From positions 15,397,956 to 15,461,955 of the forward strand of contig CM051029.1 of assembly GCA_027627225.1 (NCBI GenBank): a stretch of 64,000 nucleotides of DNA, read 5' to 3'. Positions 1 to 12,894 of the stretch are shown in pieces. Source of the DNA: Congeria kusceri (lineage: Eukaryota; Mollusca; Bivalvia; Myida; Dreissenidae). The translations under genes and the position numbers were made by a program. Positions within the stretch are counted from its first letter, which is position 1; each line of letters starts with the position of its first letter. The notes beneath the pieces were generated by a model. The model had not been told where the DNA came from. It worked only from the letters and a program-made list of their open reading frames with translations, and ran no database searches.

Positions 1-640
1 CCACTGAAATATTTCCTGATAGCACTCTTGTATTAATAAAGTGCATTCAACAGTCCACACTACACATTCAAGAAGTTGACAAAGGGCCTGTGCACATTCA
101 TATTACAAACACCACCAAACCATTACATACACCACCAAACGATACATCAAACAGACCGAACAGATACATGTGTTGTCTACAAATGTATAAACACGCATGA
201 TGTAAAACTGAATGTACAGCAAGGTGAGGCAAATAAACACAAGCCGTACTAAACCGGTTGAGCAGCAGCTACATGCCTTGTCCGGCAGGAATGATTCTGA
301 GCTGGGGAATATGATGTCACAGCCGATGTTCCACTTGAGACCATTTATTTGGCAGGAAATCACAGTTACTCAGCTGCTTAAGACCAGGACACATTCTGAA
401 ATTTAAGAAAAAAAATAATTTTATGTATTGACAAGCAGAACTTGCACAAGGCTGACCAAGCCGACATGGACAGAAAAAGCATGAGTTTTGGGCATCTCTC
501 TGGAAAAGAAAGGTCTTATTATCAACTAGTAATGCACTGGGTCCAATTTGCCAGTGAACGGCATCCAAGCGCAAGTAACCCTTTAGTACACGCTAAGAAT
601 ACATCACACACTACCATAAAGATGATAAACTTGTTTGTTT
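1..640. other. No recognisable gene
   Basis: Short open frames occur on both strands but none shows a known domain, a repeat or a convincing splice pattern. The interval is slightly less AT-rich than the DNA that follows, so the tail of a neighbouring gene outside the window is possible, but nothing here proves it. Confidence 0.4.
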
Positions 641-644
641 GGAT

Positions 645-935
645 TTTTCCCCGTTTTTAACAGCATTCAGTCATATCACAATGGTCAGTTAACCTACTCA
701 CACTTTTCCTGGGCAAGCTTAGCTGATCTATGCAGTTTACCAGTACAAAGTGCACATACTTATACCAGTTACTGAAAATTTTGCCCTACTTGAATCTGAG
801 GTAGGGGGAGAATGGCCATAAAAATAATGTTATGACCAATCCCGACACAAGTTATGTGGCCGGGTTAGGGGTTCGAACTAACGATCCCCGGATTAACAGT
901 CCAGCACTCTACCAACTGAGCTTGCCGGGCCCAGC
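645..935 (-). mobile_element. tRNA-derived SINE, full length
   Basis: Read on the minus strand the element starts with a tRNA-like head: a GCTCAGTTGGTAGAGTGCTG D-arm/A-box and an anticodon-type loop ACTGTTAATCC, which would be GTT (Asn-like), followed by a B-box-like GTTCGAACC. The T-stem pairs poorly, so this is a SINE head and not a working tRNA. A body follows that contains CTGGGCAAGCTTAG in plus-strand sense. A second, head-less copy of the same body lies at about 51,930-52,165, which supports a dispersed element. Confidence 0.75.
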
Positions 936-999
936 ACACTACCATATACAAAAAAGTTGTACGTTCACTCCCGTCTTAAATTTTTGAAATATGTAATGA

Positions 1000-2345
1000 A
1001 ACAAGAGCTATTTGTAAAACAATTATGCCCCCTCTAGGTTAAAAGCGATCCTTTAAATATCAATTATGGTACAGATTGGATGAAAACTGTTGGACATAGG
1101 GAGCAAAAGGTGCTAAAAAGGCAAATTTAAGATAAATCAAGGGCCATAACTTTGCAGTTCCTGGGGCAGTTTGGTAGATTGTTGAACTTAAAATATTATA
1201 TTATATACCTTAAACATTTTCATCAAGTTTAGTAAAGATGGGATGAAGACTATTTGACTAAGAGAGAAACAGGTACAAAGGCTAATTTAAGATAATTCAC
1301 AGGCCATAACTCTACAGTTACTGAGACAATTTGGTTGATTATCGTACCTGAACAAGATATAAGGCCACCAAAGATTTTCAAGTTTGGTGAAGATCTGATA
1401 AAAACTGTTGTACAGAACGGAAATGGCTAAAACGGACAATTTTAGATAATTCAAGAGTCATAACTCCACAATTCCAAGTGTGATTTGGCTGGTGATCAAA
1501 CCTGGCTAATATATTATTATAATAAAGGTTTTTATGAAGTTTGGCGAAGATCGGATGAAAACTATTTGGGCAATAAATCTGGTGTTCCTGGTCCGATCTG
1601 GCCCATTATCGAAACTATCCGAGATGTTATCGTAAACTGTGCAAGTTTGGTTAAGCTTGAATAGAAAGAGAAGTCTGTATCCCCTCCGCATACCCATAAT
1701 TGATGAATTACGGATGACGGACGAAATATCAACAGACCATAACGATCTGACAATATGTGCAAGTGCTCTTGGCAGGGATGCTGCATATAAAGTTTAATTG
1801 AATTTGAGTAATTAGTTCTTGAGAACTTGTGGGAAAACAACAATATCCCATTAAAATATATTGTTTATAATCAAATCAGACTGGAATTACCGGACAGTTT
1901 GCCCATGTCATCGTGATAGAGATGCTCAAATTTTAGTGAAATTGAGTCATTAGTTCCTGAGAACTAGTGCGTCAAAAATGTCATATCAGCAAATCCTATT
2001 TAGCATCAAATGGAAATAACTCCCTTAAAAATCATCAGACTTCAAAGACCTGACAATATGCGCAAGTACTCTTGGTAAGGATGCAGCATATCAAGTTTAC
2101 TTGAATTTGAGTTATTAATTCCGGACATCTTGCACGGAAACACAAACATCTGATTTTAATATCAGACCAGAACAACCTGACAATATGCGCATGTCGTCTC
2201 GGTAGGGATGCTGCATGTAATGTTTTATTCAAGCTGAGTTTTAGTTCCAGCCACCTTGCACGGAAACTAAATATGGAAGATTGAATGGACAGAAAGAATG
2301 ATGGATACAATTTGTGGGGATATGCATTTGACACCCGGACAAACT
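1000..2345. repeat. Decayed interspersed repeat built from degenerate monomers
   Basis: Recurring phrases such as GGCCATAACT, AAGTTTGGTGAAGAT and GACAATATGCGCAAGT return at intervals of about 120-160 bp. The three units near 1,740, 2,045 and 2,165 are clearest. The interval ends with GGACAGAAAGAATGATGGA-type sequence. Repeats of this style, with GGCCATAACT monomers, are common in mollusc genomes (recollection). No protein is encoded. Confidence 0.6.
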
Positions 2346-2349
2346 GAAT

Positions 2350-5300
2350 AGGAATTAAGTAAAACTAGGACAGATGGACCAAGTGGCAACTATTTATTCC
2401 CCCATTTAAGGAGCATAAAAAGTTATGTACACATTTGCATGAAATTTCCTGGGAAGATTGGAAATGTGTCAATTTGATTGTGATGGGATCCGAATCACAA
2501 TCTGATCCAGGACTTCTTTTAAGGATTCCTGATTATTGAGCAAATTGACACATTATGCTGTAACTCATTAGTTGCATACCATGAGCCATCTTGGTGGAGG
2601 TCTGCAAGTGTTTTCTAGTTGTTTCTGCATTTTGGTTTCACTGTTAATGCTTGTAGATACATGTTGTTGAAGATCTTAAAGCTTGTAGTCCATGATTTCT
2701 TTAAAAGGATGAATATGAACAGTGTATTTATTGAAAATAATAGATTATATGCACTCAATATATAATATTGCCTATCCACTCATACAATACGGTTTGCATA
2801 CTGTGTATCCAACTATATCATGGTACAGAACACTGTTAAACAACCTTATTAGACACGAGGAATGGTAGAGTGCGAAATCATTAAACTGACACTCCGTATG
2901 CAATTGGGATTTTATAGATACCACGACAAGTATCAAGAGAAGCATAGGCAATACTACAAAGAAAATTGATTTCGTATTGGTGCATATATAGAAAAGCGTG
3001 AATGCTGCAGTGGGAAAAATGCAACGTTTGGAGTTCGAGTCTCTGCGTCAACATTTATAAACATGTTATTTTGCACATTATGTTGCGGGTAAGTATGTAA
3101 GTATCCACGTTTTTCACGAGTTGTCCATTGAGTGTACGATTGTTATTGAAACCTTGTTAAATGTACATTTAAATTGATAGTAACACAATAAAGTAGTCTA
3201 CAATTAGAATTAATTAATACCTCATGATCTGAATATTTTAAGAAAAACATTTTACAAAAGGTCGCAGTCAGATGGAACTGAACTCTGTTCAATGGCCTGC
3301 GGCTTTAGCACATGACCATGAAATACCACTCTTGCTATTACCAGTATTTAAATCTATATCAACATTCCAATAACAGAAACTCCAAAACAATGCAAACAAC
3401 CAAACACACTGTTTGTCACATAGATAAATGAGTGTCAGGTTAATAATTTCGAACTATACTCCTATAAATATGAGTTTGGTATTGTTCTTCTTTATTTTTC
3501 ATGAATTTTTAATGTTTTTCATATTTTATGTTTTTGTAAATACCAATCTTACATTGTTAAATGTCAGTTTCCAATAGCCTTTTTAATAATGAATTCATGT
3601 TAGATGCTTTTTAAGCTTCAAATTTTCAATATTTATACTATTCAGTTTTCACAATGGTATAATAGAATTTAGAACAAGTACTGCAACCGTGAGTAATTTA
3701 GTGCTGGTTTCCATGTTGCCATGTGTCCTGCGCCTTGAATATTTTCCCCAATGATGGAAGTGGTTAGCATATACGGCACTGAAAGCCATTCCTGATGGGC
3801 GGGAATTTAACACGCCATGTAATTCCAAATCAAAAGAAATAGCCTTAGGTCGTATTTTATATCGTGGTAATATTGTATTATTGATACAGCAAGTATTATC
3901 TCCCACTGTGGGGATTTAGACAAAAATGCTTGGCTCTACGGAGGGGAATTAATTCAAATTCCCGGGAGAAAATATTGAGAGGTGCATCCCAGATCTAGTG
4001 CCTGTTCAAGCTGTTGATGCACTTTGTTCTGGTCACTTCATGTACTGTATTAGTGTATTGTACATTTGAAGATTACTTTGTTTCGATGTTTCGATGTTTT
4101 CATTATAAATTTTTCATGTCAGTACTGTTTTATTAGTGTTATTTGTTTCATTATTGTATAAGGAAATGAAAACAATCAAAAGTTACCATCAAGTCCTAAT
4201 TAATTGCTAAATCCTTTCATTAACTGTAACTGTAAACATTTTATGTTGACAATACCGCCATTTTACCGGAAGTTAAAGCATGTGATCATAAGACAGTTCG
4301 ATAACAAGACAATTTGGTCCGAAGACCATTCGGTTCAGAGATTTATAAAACACTTCAAACATAAGCCGCCGTCTTCGATAAAATTAATGTTTTGTTTTAA
4401 TTCTATTATGGTGGAGATGATATATAATACAACAATAAACACAAAGTTTTTCTATTTAATTATTATATAATGTACATAATACAATAATTATTTTACTGTA
4501 TAAGCTTACCATGCATAAATGATTGTTCAATGTAAATAGACCAGAGGAAAAAATAACTTATACTGGAAGCTATCTAAAACAAATTGTGCTTACACAAATT
4601 AGAATCATAAGCCACTTTTGTAAAGTCAGCAAAATATTAACGAAACATGCAATATTAACTGAAAATATTGTATTTTTAAACACTCAACATTAATGTATGA
4701 AGATATTGTAGAGGTTTCATAAAACCCAGTGGAAAGGCAGATTGTAAGGCCATACAAATTTGATTCTATGTTTAGCGTCCCCATGATTTTTTGAAACCTA
4801 CCAAATAGGCAGGAAACAACGAGTCGATAATTTTTTTTTTCTTTTACAACGTATTCATGACAGTGGTGCAAACTTAAGCAAATCTTAACTTGCAAAACTG
4901 TAATATATCATCTGCATATTGGGAACCTACTTTAACACTGTATCTTAACTGTGTAATTCGACTAGTTCCATTTGTTTTCACAAATATTAATAAAACGCCA
5001 AAGTCTTTTTTTCTTCTTTTTTCCAATTTGTCACAAGTGTTTTTGTTTTCGTTCAGCCATTCGAAAACCTACAAGCCCGAGGACTCTCAACAAAGAATCA
5101 AATTGGTATGGCCTAACAATGACAGCAATAAAATCACAAATTGTACTAACAAACGTATAAAATTTTCAATTTTTACTGTTCTTCTGTAAACTTAAATAAC
5201 ATTCAGATAACACTACGAACATGTACTGTAAATACCGTTTCTTTAATGAGTAATTACCAGTTAAAATGGATAAAATTATAAAGCGTTTGTAACGCTAAAC

Positions 5301-5390
5301 GATGGAATAATTTTGAGTTTTTGTTGTTTTCGTGACAACGCGTGGATCACTTACATAAAGTAAAAAAATATGCAGTGATATATATAGAAA
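2350..5390. other. AT-rich intergenic DNA without a recognised gene
   Basis: Only short frames of fewer than 100 codons were found, with AT-rich composition and no domain I can name. Nothing else is supported. Confidence 0.5.
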
Positions 5391-5395
5391 TCTGA

Positions 5396-5463
5396 ATGGC
5401 CAAATGGTTAAGGCGTTCGTCTTTTGATCCGACGATCTGAGGTTCGAACCCTGGTGGTAACAA
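5396..5463 (+). other. tRNA-like sequence (pseudo-tRNA or SINE head)
   Basis: The interval has an A-box-like TGGCCAAATGGTTAAGGC and a B-box GGTTCGAACCC at normal spacing. The anticodon stem TCGTC/GACGA encloses a 9-nt loop instead of 7. An intact acceptor stem was not found, so it is probably a decayed tRNA or tRNA-derived head. Confidence 0.5.
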
Positions 5464-5847
5464 CTCTTTTATTTTCTTATTTTTTAACCATTTTCTTGTT
5501 ATTACATCTGAGCTCTTATTTCCGATGTTTCATTCTGTCAAGCTAAGGCATTAATGGCAAACTTCAAAAAATACAAAAAAATCTGTGAACGAGTGTCTTT
5601 AACCTTCCAGAAAATTGCATTCAAATCCATTATAACTTTTTGCGTTAAGATGCTATTGTAAACTTATATATAGACAGACAAACAAACATATGCCAGCAAC
5701 ATCTCTACCACCTTGGCAGAGTTAACATAAAAGTTTGGTTTAAGTTTACAAACTTAACATATAAAAGGAACTATCAAATCAATCATCTAATGCAGTGATA
5801 AAGTAAAAATGAAATCAATGAATGTCCGAAATTCGGCTAAGAAAAAT

Positions 5848-6845
5848 AATCAGCAGCATTAGTACCAGCATCAACAACCGTAGCGACAACATAAGTTATT
5901 GTAGTTGTAGCAGTAGTAGTAGTAGCAAAAGCAGGTATAGCAGTAGTAGCAGCAACAGTAGCAGAACTGCAGCAACAGTACCAGCATTAGAAGTATTAAT
6001 AGCTGTACTAGCAGAAGCAGTTCTAGCAGCATCGGCAGTAACAGTAGCAGATGTAACAGTGGTAGCAGTTGTAACAGCAGCAGTAGCAGTGGCAGTAGAT
6101 GTCACAGCAGCATCAGCAGTAGCAGCTGCAACAGTAGTAGCAGCTGTAACTGTAGTAGCAGCTGCAGCAGTAGTAGCAGCTGTAACAGTAGTAGCAACTG
6201 TAACAGAAGTAGCAGATGTTAGTAGCAGTTGTAACAGCAGCAGCAGCAGTGGCAGTAGATGTCACAACAGCAACAGCAGCATCAGCAGTAGCAGATGCAA
6301 CAGCTGTAGCAGCTGTAACAGCTGTAACAGCTGTAGCAGCTGTAACAGCAGTAGCAGCTGTAACAGCAGTAGCAGCTGTAACAGCAGTAGCAGCTGCAGC
6401 AGCAGTAGCAGCTGTAGTAGCAGCTGCAGCAGTAGTAGCAGCTGCAGCAGTAGTAGCAGCTGCAACAGTAGTAGCAGCTGTAACAGTAGTAGCAGCTGTA
6501 ACAGTACTAGCAGCTGTACCAGTAGTAGCAGCTGTAACAGTAGTAGCAGCTGTAACAGTTGTAGCAGCTGCAACAGTAGTAGCAGCTGCAACAGTAGTAG
6601 CAGCTGCAACAGTAGTAGCAGCTGCAACAGTAGTAGCAGCTGCAACAGTAGTAGCAGCTGTAACAGTACTAGCAGCTGTAACAGTAGTAGCAGCTGTAAC
6701 AGTTGTAGCATATGCAACAGTTGTAGCGGCTGCAGCAGTAGTAGCAGCTGTAACAGTAGTAGCAGCTGTAACAGTTGTAGCAGCTGTAACAGTAGTAGCA
6801 GCAGTAGTAGCAGCAGTAGCTGCTTGGATAATAGTCATAGCAGCA
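5848..6845. repeat. Trinucleotide-based low-complexity tract, about 1 kb
   Basis: The tract is an uninterrupted run of AGC, AGT, ACA and CTG-type triplets with a looser period of 15-18 bp (GTAGCAGCTGTAACAGTA). Because each triplet avoids stops, several frames on both strands stay open for hundreds of codons. They give Ser/Cys/Asn, Ala/Val/Thr or Leu/Gln runs depending on the frame. This is expected of a triplet repeat and is not evidence for a protein. Confidence 0.85.
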
Positions 6846-7208
6846 GCTTTCACAGTAATCATTATTTTATTTTTAAAACTACATGTTTTATTTTTGGAAT
6901 TTATTTTTATTTTATTTCATGGTTCATTTTTATTTAATGTTACATATCGACGTCCTACTGTTTTAAATCGACTTAAAAGTTTTTTAATAGGAATACAAGG
7001 CTAGCCAGACCAGATGCACCGTATACTCTACACTGCCCTACACAAAACTAACCACACCTCTCTCCCAAGTCTCCCCACACTCTCACAGCAACTACTCGTG
7101 CCATCTGGTCTACTTGTTTAGCCGATTTTCATGATTCTAATTTAATATTAGTATTACTATATTTATTTTTTATGTCTTTATTTATGATTATTATTGTTTT
7201 ATTTATTA

Positions 7209-7480
7209 TTAATTATTGTTGTTGTTGCTGTTATAAGCAACAGTTGTTGCTAATATGCAGCATGTGTAATCTTGAAGCATCGGTAGTGGCAGCAGCAGTT
7301 GTAGTAGCATCAAAAGCAGCAGCAGTACTGCGGCAGCATTATATGCAATAGCAGCAGCAGCAAAGGTCGATTTTAATGGAAGCAATAGTAATGTTAGCAG
7401 ACGTAATAATAGCAATACATTGTTAGTAGAAGTAGAAGTAGCTGTTGCTGTTGTTATTGATGCTGGAGTTATAGCAATAT
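7209..7480. repeat. Second triplet-rich low-complexity tract
   Basis: Interspersed GTT, GCA and AGC triplets resemble the tract at 5,848-6,845 but are more decayed. Confidence 0.6.
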
Positions 7481-7499
7481 GTTGTTGTTCTGGTAAAAT

Positions 7500-8570
7500 A
7501 TGTCGCTGGTTTGGTTGTGCTCTTGGCTGCTGCTTAGTATTTGTATTGTTTCATTAATTTGTATTTCGTCTGTTACACGTATGACAAACAAATTAACTTT
7601 CATATTGACAGAAATACTAAAACACACCGAGTATAACACAGCTAAAATGTCAACGTGTAATTAAAGCCACAAAATCTGCATAGAATATAAAAATAACTTT
7701 TTAAAATTCTGTAAACGTAATTAAGCATTTCCTCAACACAATTTTCTTCGTTCGTATAGTATTCCGTAAACGAAAGATTTAACAATTTTGCTTAATAAAA
7801 AAACACAACAAAAACAACAAACCCCAACCATGTAAACAATTGAATTGAATTATTCAGCATGTAAAAAAACGTTAAAAAAATCTTTTAAGTCCAAAAAAGC
7901 TACGTTTTTTGTAAATCTCTTCATAAAGGTCAGTTGTTGAAATGTTAATATTCAATGCAGATTCGGTGTCTTTAATATGTTATGTAAGTAATCAGTAACG
8001 TAGAAATACACATTAACTAGTAACATTAACGTTTTTGTCACGCTGAATTGTTCAATGCTGGATTTCATTAAGTAAATATCCATACGTAACATGTAACTAT
8101 TTTACTTAACGTAACGTAATTGTTATGCCATTAACAGATTGAAATTGCATAAAAATGTAAAAAAAAAACTTATCACTACTGAATATTATAAATGCTGAAG
8201 TTGTAATAATCAACACATTGAACGCATGATAGAACAAAATCTAAAATAGTATACACACATTTTGAGTAATGATTGATTTTTCAATATTTTGAATAGACAT
8301 ATTTCAATTCCTTTCCGTATTTACAGTCCCATATTCTGTTGTAACAAAACCATGTTAAGAACATTTTCAATTTGTTATGTCACAAGTCCAAAGTTGTCTG
8401 TTTTTCTTTGAACTATCGATCATGTGTTATTTTTTTTTTCGTTATTACATTTTCGGAGATTTACATAATTAATGTCCGTTTTCCTATGACGCTTCGATCA
8501 TGTGTTGTCCTTCAATTGACAGTGTTCGATCACTTGCTCTTCTAACAATTTGGTCGTAACTCAGTTGTTT
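7500..8570. other. AT-rich DNA without a recognised gene
   Basis: Low GC content and no frame of useful length. The only notable point is the polypyrimidine tract at its right end, described with the next entry. Confidence 0.45.
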
Positions 8571-8583
8571 TTCCTTTCAGGGT

Positions 8584-8712
8584 ATGTCTGCAAAGAAGAA
8601 TATAGATGAACACCAATTTCAATCATCATCAACATTCTCATCATCAGCATCCTCGTCATCAGAAGCAGCAGCAGCAGCACCACCACCACCACCACTAGCA
8701 CGTACAAGATGA
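8584..8712 (+). CDS. Candidate short terminal exon, Ser/Ala/Pro-rich (hypothetical)
   Basis: A strong acceptor-like tract (TTTTCCTTTCAG, ending at 8,580) is followed at once by an open frame: MSAKKNIDEHQF, then Ser-rich, Ala5 and Pro5 runs, and a TGA. It encodes about 42 residues. The N-terminal dozen residues are not simple repeats. The rest is homopolymeric and partly a product of TCA, GCA and CCA microsatellites. No upstream exon was found. It could be the last exon of an unseen gene or chance. Confidence 0.25.
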   Translation: MSAKKNIDEHQFQSSSTFSSSASSSSEAAAAAPPPPPLARTR

Positions 8713-8944
8713 GACCGTGCTTAATTATTAAACATTTATGTGATTGTATATACTTTATTGTATAATATTGTATCAACTTTAAATAGTGGACGACATTGCA
8801 TGAGATCGCATTCTTACAATCGTTTATAAACCTGCAAATCAGGTAAAAATGAAAATTTTCCACAGGCCGTCTTCACATAAATTAAATTAATGAAACTATA
8901 TTTTATGTGAATTATTAAAAATAAAAAATCGAAATTAACCTTTT

Positions 8945-9150
8945 TATCGCCGGCATCGTCCGCTGGTTGTCGTCGGCATCTTCCGTTGTTTGTTGTCGGC
9001 ATCGTCCGATATTTGTAGCTGGCATTGTCCGCTGGTTGTCCCCGGTATCATCCGCTGGGTGTCGCAGGCATCATCCAGTTTGTCGTCAGCAACGTCTTCT
9101 GTTTGTCGTCGGCATCGGGGTCTGGTCGTTAGTCTGCATCGAAAGCGTTA
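8945..9150. repeat. Minisatellite, GTCGTCGGCATC type, about 25 bp
   Basis: About eight diverged units of the form TCGTCGGCATCGTCCGCTGG. It is the left-most member of a minisatellite family running to 16.6 kb. Confidence 0.7.
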
Positions 9151-10150
9151 TTGTCATTATTATCACTTCAGTAGGTAAAATGCCAGCGAGAATCGGTATA
9201 AACATGGACGAATCGATACAAATAAATCAGTTGACATACATACGACAGAGCGAAATCACGAGGCCCTAACGGAACACCGTACACTGTGACCACCATGATA
9301 ATTATTTGTATGCATCATAACAAACATTTTTTGACGCAACGGTCTTATTCAACTTTTGAACTAGCGAATTCTCGAACCAAATTATATAACAAAAGAAGTG
9401 CATTAGTCCTGAATAATGATGCTATGAATACATTTGTAAACCGCTGTCTTACAGGCCTACGAATGAACTCAATTACGAAGCGTTATTTGTTTGCAATTAA
9501 CATAACACGAGTTCTATATTTACTTCTGCTTCATTTTTTAAAAGGTTAATGACATATTATTATGCAGAAAAATGGCAGACAGATGTAAAGTAAAAAAACA
9601 AAAATACATCGGTTGAGGAAATGCAATGCATCTCGTTCCCTTTATATGGTTTACTATAAGTTTAGATTGTCAAATCCAGACAATTTGTTTATAAACTTTA
9701 ACATGCAACATAAATGAAAGTCAGACCTTTAAATTACAGCGAAGACATGTGACAGAAGTTAACCGTTGTTCGGCCTGTTGGTTTCCTCTGTGTCTCCGTG
9801 GTCCTTTTAACGGTCTCGTGTGCATGCGCACCGAGTGAGTGGAGGCAGTGGATGGAGCCCCGAATGTAGTCTGCATCGGGGTGAGTAACGTGCATAATAG
9901 CAATAATGATAATAATACTACTACTACTAATAATAATAATAATAATATCAATAATAATAATAATGAAACATTATCATTTTCTTGTTATGTGTTATGTAAT
10001 TTAATGGAATACTGAAAACTCATGAAGAGAAGAGAAACAAAATTCATAACAGGAAGATAAATCACTTCACACGTAAATCAAGTCTTTAAATTTCATTTCA
10101 TGAGAAGTAGGTAAAATGTATGAACACTACCATACTTGCACGTAGGATCT
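9150..10150. other. Spacer with an AAT microsatellite
   Basis: No gene recognised. An (AAT)n/(ACT)n tract lies at about 9,903-9,965. Confidence 0.45.
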
Positions 10151-10154
10151 GTTG

Positions 10155-11815
10155 TTTTCAGTGCATGTTGTTCTTCAGTCGAGTATGTTTCCGGTCTGAA
10201 TCGTGGTCTGTTTGTTGTCTGAATCGAGGTCTGTTTGTTGTCAACATCGTGGTATGTTTGTAGTCAGCATCGTGGTCTGTTTGCTGTCAGCATTAAGGTC
10301 TGTTTGCTGTCTTCCTCATGGTCTGGCTGTTGTCTGCATCTTGGTATGATTGTTGTGAGATTCGTGCTCTGGTTTTTGTCAGCATCGTGGTCTGGTTTTG
10401 TCAGGATCGTGGTCTGGTTTTGTCAGGATCGTGATCTCGTTTTGTCAGCATCGTGGTCTGGTTTTTGTCCGAATCGTGGTCTGGTTTTTGTCCGAATCGT
10501 GGTCTGGTTTTTGTCCGAATCGTGGTCTGTTTGTTGTCTGCATCGTGGTCTGTTTGTTGTCTGCATGGTGGTCTGTTTGTCTGCATCGTGGTCTGTTTGA
10601 TGTCTGCATCGTGGTCTGTTTGTTGTCTGCATCTTGGTCTGTTTGTCAGCATCGTGGTCTGTTTGATGTCTGCATCGTGGTCTGTTTGTTGTCAGCATCG
10701 TGGTCTGTTTGTCAGCATCGTGGTCTGTTTGTTGTCTGCATCGTGGTCTGTTTGATGTCTGCATCGTGGTCTGTTTGATGTCTGCATCGTGGTCTGTTTG
10801 ATGTCTGCATCGTGGTCTGTTTGTTGTCTGCACCTTGGTCTGTTTGTTGTCAACCGTGGTCTGTTTGTTGTCAGCATCGATGTCTGTTTGCTGTCAGCTT
10901 CGTGGTCTGTTTGCTGTCAGCATCGTGGTCTGTTTGCTTTCAGCATCGTGGTCTGGTTGTTGTCAGCATCGTGGTCTGGTTTTTGTCTGTATCATGGTCT
11001 TGTTGTTACCATCGATGTTTGTTTTTTCTGCATCCTGGCTTGCTTGTTGTCTGGATAGTGGTCTGTTTGTTTTCTGCATCGTACTGCTTGTTTGTCAGCA
11101 TCGTTTTCTGTTTGTTGTCAGCATCGTGGTCTGACTTTTGTCTGCATCGCTGTAAGCACCGTGGTCTGTTTGTTGTCATCATCGGGGTCTCTTTGTTGTC
11201 TGCATCGCAGTTTTATTGTTGTCAGTATCGTGGTCTGTTTGTCAGCATCGTGATATGTTTGTCAGCATCGTGGTCTGTTCGTTGTCTGCATCGTGGTCTG
11301 TTTGTTGTCTGCATCGTGGTCTGTTCGTTGTCTGCATCGTGGTCTGTTCGTTGTCTGCATCGTGGTCTGTTCGTTATCTGCACCGTGGTCTGTTTTTTGT
11401 CTGTATCGTAGTCTGTATCTGTATCTGTATCTACATCGTCGTCTGTTTGATGTCAGAATCGTGGTCTGGCTGTTGCCTGCATCGTTGTCAGCACCGTGGT
11501 CTATTTGTTTTCTGTACCGTGTTCTTTTTGTTGTCTGCATCACAGTCTGTTTGTTGTCTGCATCACAGTCTGTTAGTTGTCTGCATCACAGTCTGTTTGT
11601 TGTCTGCATCGTGGTCTTATTGTTGTCTGGATCGTGGTCTGTTTGTCAGCATCGGTGTCTGTTGTCTGCATCGTGATCTGTTTGTTGTCTGCATCGTGGT
11701 CTGTTGGTCGTCTGCTTCGTGATCTGTTTGTTGTCTGCATCCTGGTCTGTTGGTCGTCTGCATCATGATCTATTTGCTCTCTGCATCGTGGTCTGTTGGT
11801 CGTCTGCATCGTCTG
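10155..11815. repeat. Minisatellite, CATCGTGGTCTGTTTGTTGTC type, about 70 copies
   Basis: Tandem units of mostly 23-24 bp carry the core GCATCGTGGTCTGTTTG and a variable TTGTTGTCT linker. Subtypes (TTTTTGTCCGAATC, TCGTTGTCTGC, TTGGTCGTCTG) are clustered, showing local homogenisation. Period slips keep frames open on both strands (Cys/Ser/Leu-rich and Gln/Thr/Asp-rich), and these are shadows. Confidence 0.9.
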
Positions 11816-12204
11816 ATAATATTATATGTATCTTCTGCTAAAAGAGACATTTCGCTTGATCGGTTATTAATTGTAAACTTCATGTCTCCAGTCAATTTAA
11901 TGTATCGTGAAACAGAATTTATTGAGAATTGCAACAATTTATATATACAGACTTTGCCTTTGTCCAAATCGCTAATGCACCATTAGCAGCTTAACGGAAG
12001 ACTACAATCAAGTGAGATGCATATTTTTAAAGTAACATTTTGAACATAGATGTAAGCATCTTTCAAATGGAACAATTATTTGTGTATCTGATACAAAGGG
12101 ATGTGACCAAACAACCGTTCTTGCTATTATAATTTGGGATCCTAGAGCTATAATTTACTGGTTTCTAACCTTAAAATAAAACTTAGCTCGTGGTTCGTTG
12201 CCAT

Positions 12205-12360
12205 TAATTGTCGACTGCATTTGGCTTCTGAATGTCGCTTGCCTCAAACTCTGTTTGTCGTCTGCATCGTGCCCTGAATGTCGTCTGCATCGTGCCCCGG
12301 AATGTTGTCTGCATCGTGCCCCGGAATGTCGTCGGCATCAATCAGTCAGTGGACAACACG
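12205..12360. repeat. Short minisatellite, GTCGTCTGCATCGTGCC type
   Basis: About five units of the same core as the 10-11.8 kb array, preceded by AAAACTTAGCTCGTGG. A related AAAACTTAGCTCGTC phrase recurs beside the array at 16.5 kb. Confidence 0.7.
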
Positions 12361-12559
12361 GCAGGTATCACGCTGAAATAATAAAAAACAACAACAATAA
12401 ATGTAAACTTTATATTTTTATTGCATGCCACAGTGTTGTTTTATACGACATTGCTATAGAATAATAATCTTCAGTTTATGATTATTAATATAAAACTTGC
12501 ATTGTATTATAATTTACCCAATTGCTATAAAACTTTGGACTCAAATTTCTGAAGGTTTT

Positions 12560-12735
12560 GTCAATCCCGATGTTTTGATTGCCAGAAAAGACTCGTATTT
12601 ATTCCTTTGAACTCCCAGGTCATGACCCTGACAAGCCAGACGGCAGGGTGGGGGCGCCCTTTCCATCTTGTCGCCTGATTTGACAGAGCCTTGGCTTGAG
12701 AATTCACAGAAAACAAACACTCCTCTTGTCCGACT
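12560..12735. repeat. Duplicated segment, copy 1 (partner 16,795-16,960)
   Basis: The segment contains TATTTATTCCTTTGAACTCC and GACAAGCCAGACGGCAGGG. The same sequence with few changes lies about 4.2 kb downstream, which shows a segmental duplication around the minisatellite cluster. The segment is more GC-rich than its surroundings but shows no gene I recognise. Confidence 0.85.
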
Positions 12736-12894
12736 TTTAAATAATAAAGTTAAAATCAGTTTTAATGTTAATATCTCAGATAAATCCCCCATGTATAAAC
12801 GAATCTTTACCACTCAATCCCGAATGTGTGTGTTAAAGCTGCCATTTGGTTACAAATAGCCAATGTAGAAAGTGCATATTTCACGGAATAATGA

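Noticed and set aside
840..935. Functional tRNA-Asn on the minus strand
   Set aside because: The T-stem does not pair in standard geometry and the sequence continues into a SINE body found elsewhere.
5822..6937. 371-codon plus-strand frame, Ser/Cys/Asn-rich, as a cysteine-rich secreted protein
   Set aside because: The composition is fully explained by AGC/AGT/AAC/TGT triplets. Other frames on both strands are equally open, there is no signal peptide, and the tail is AT-rich chance sequence.
10235..11722. Long Cys/Ser/Leu-rich frames as repeat-protein genes
   Set aside because: They are shadows of the 23-24 bp minisatellite. Both strands and several frames are open, and unit indels shift frame freely.
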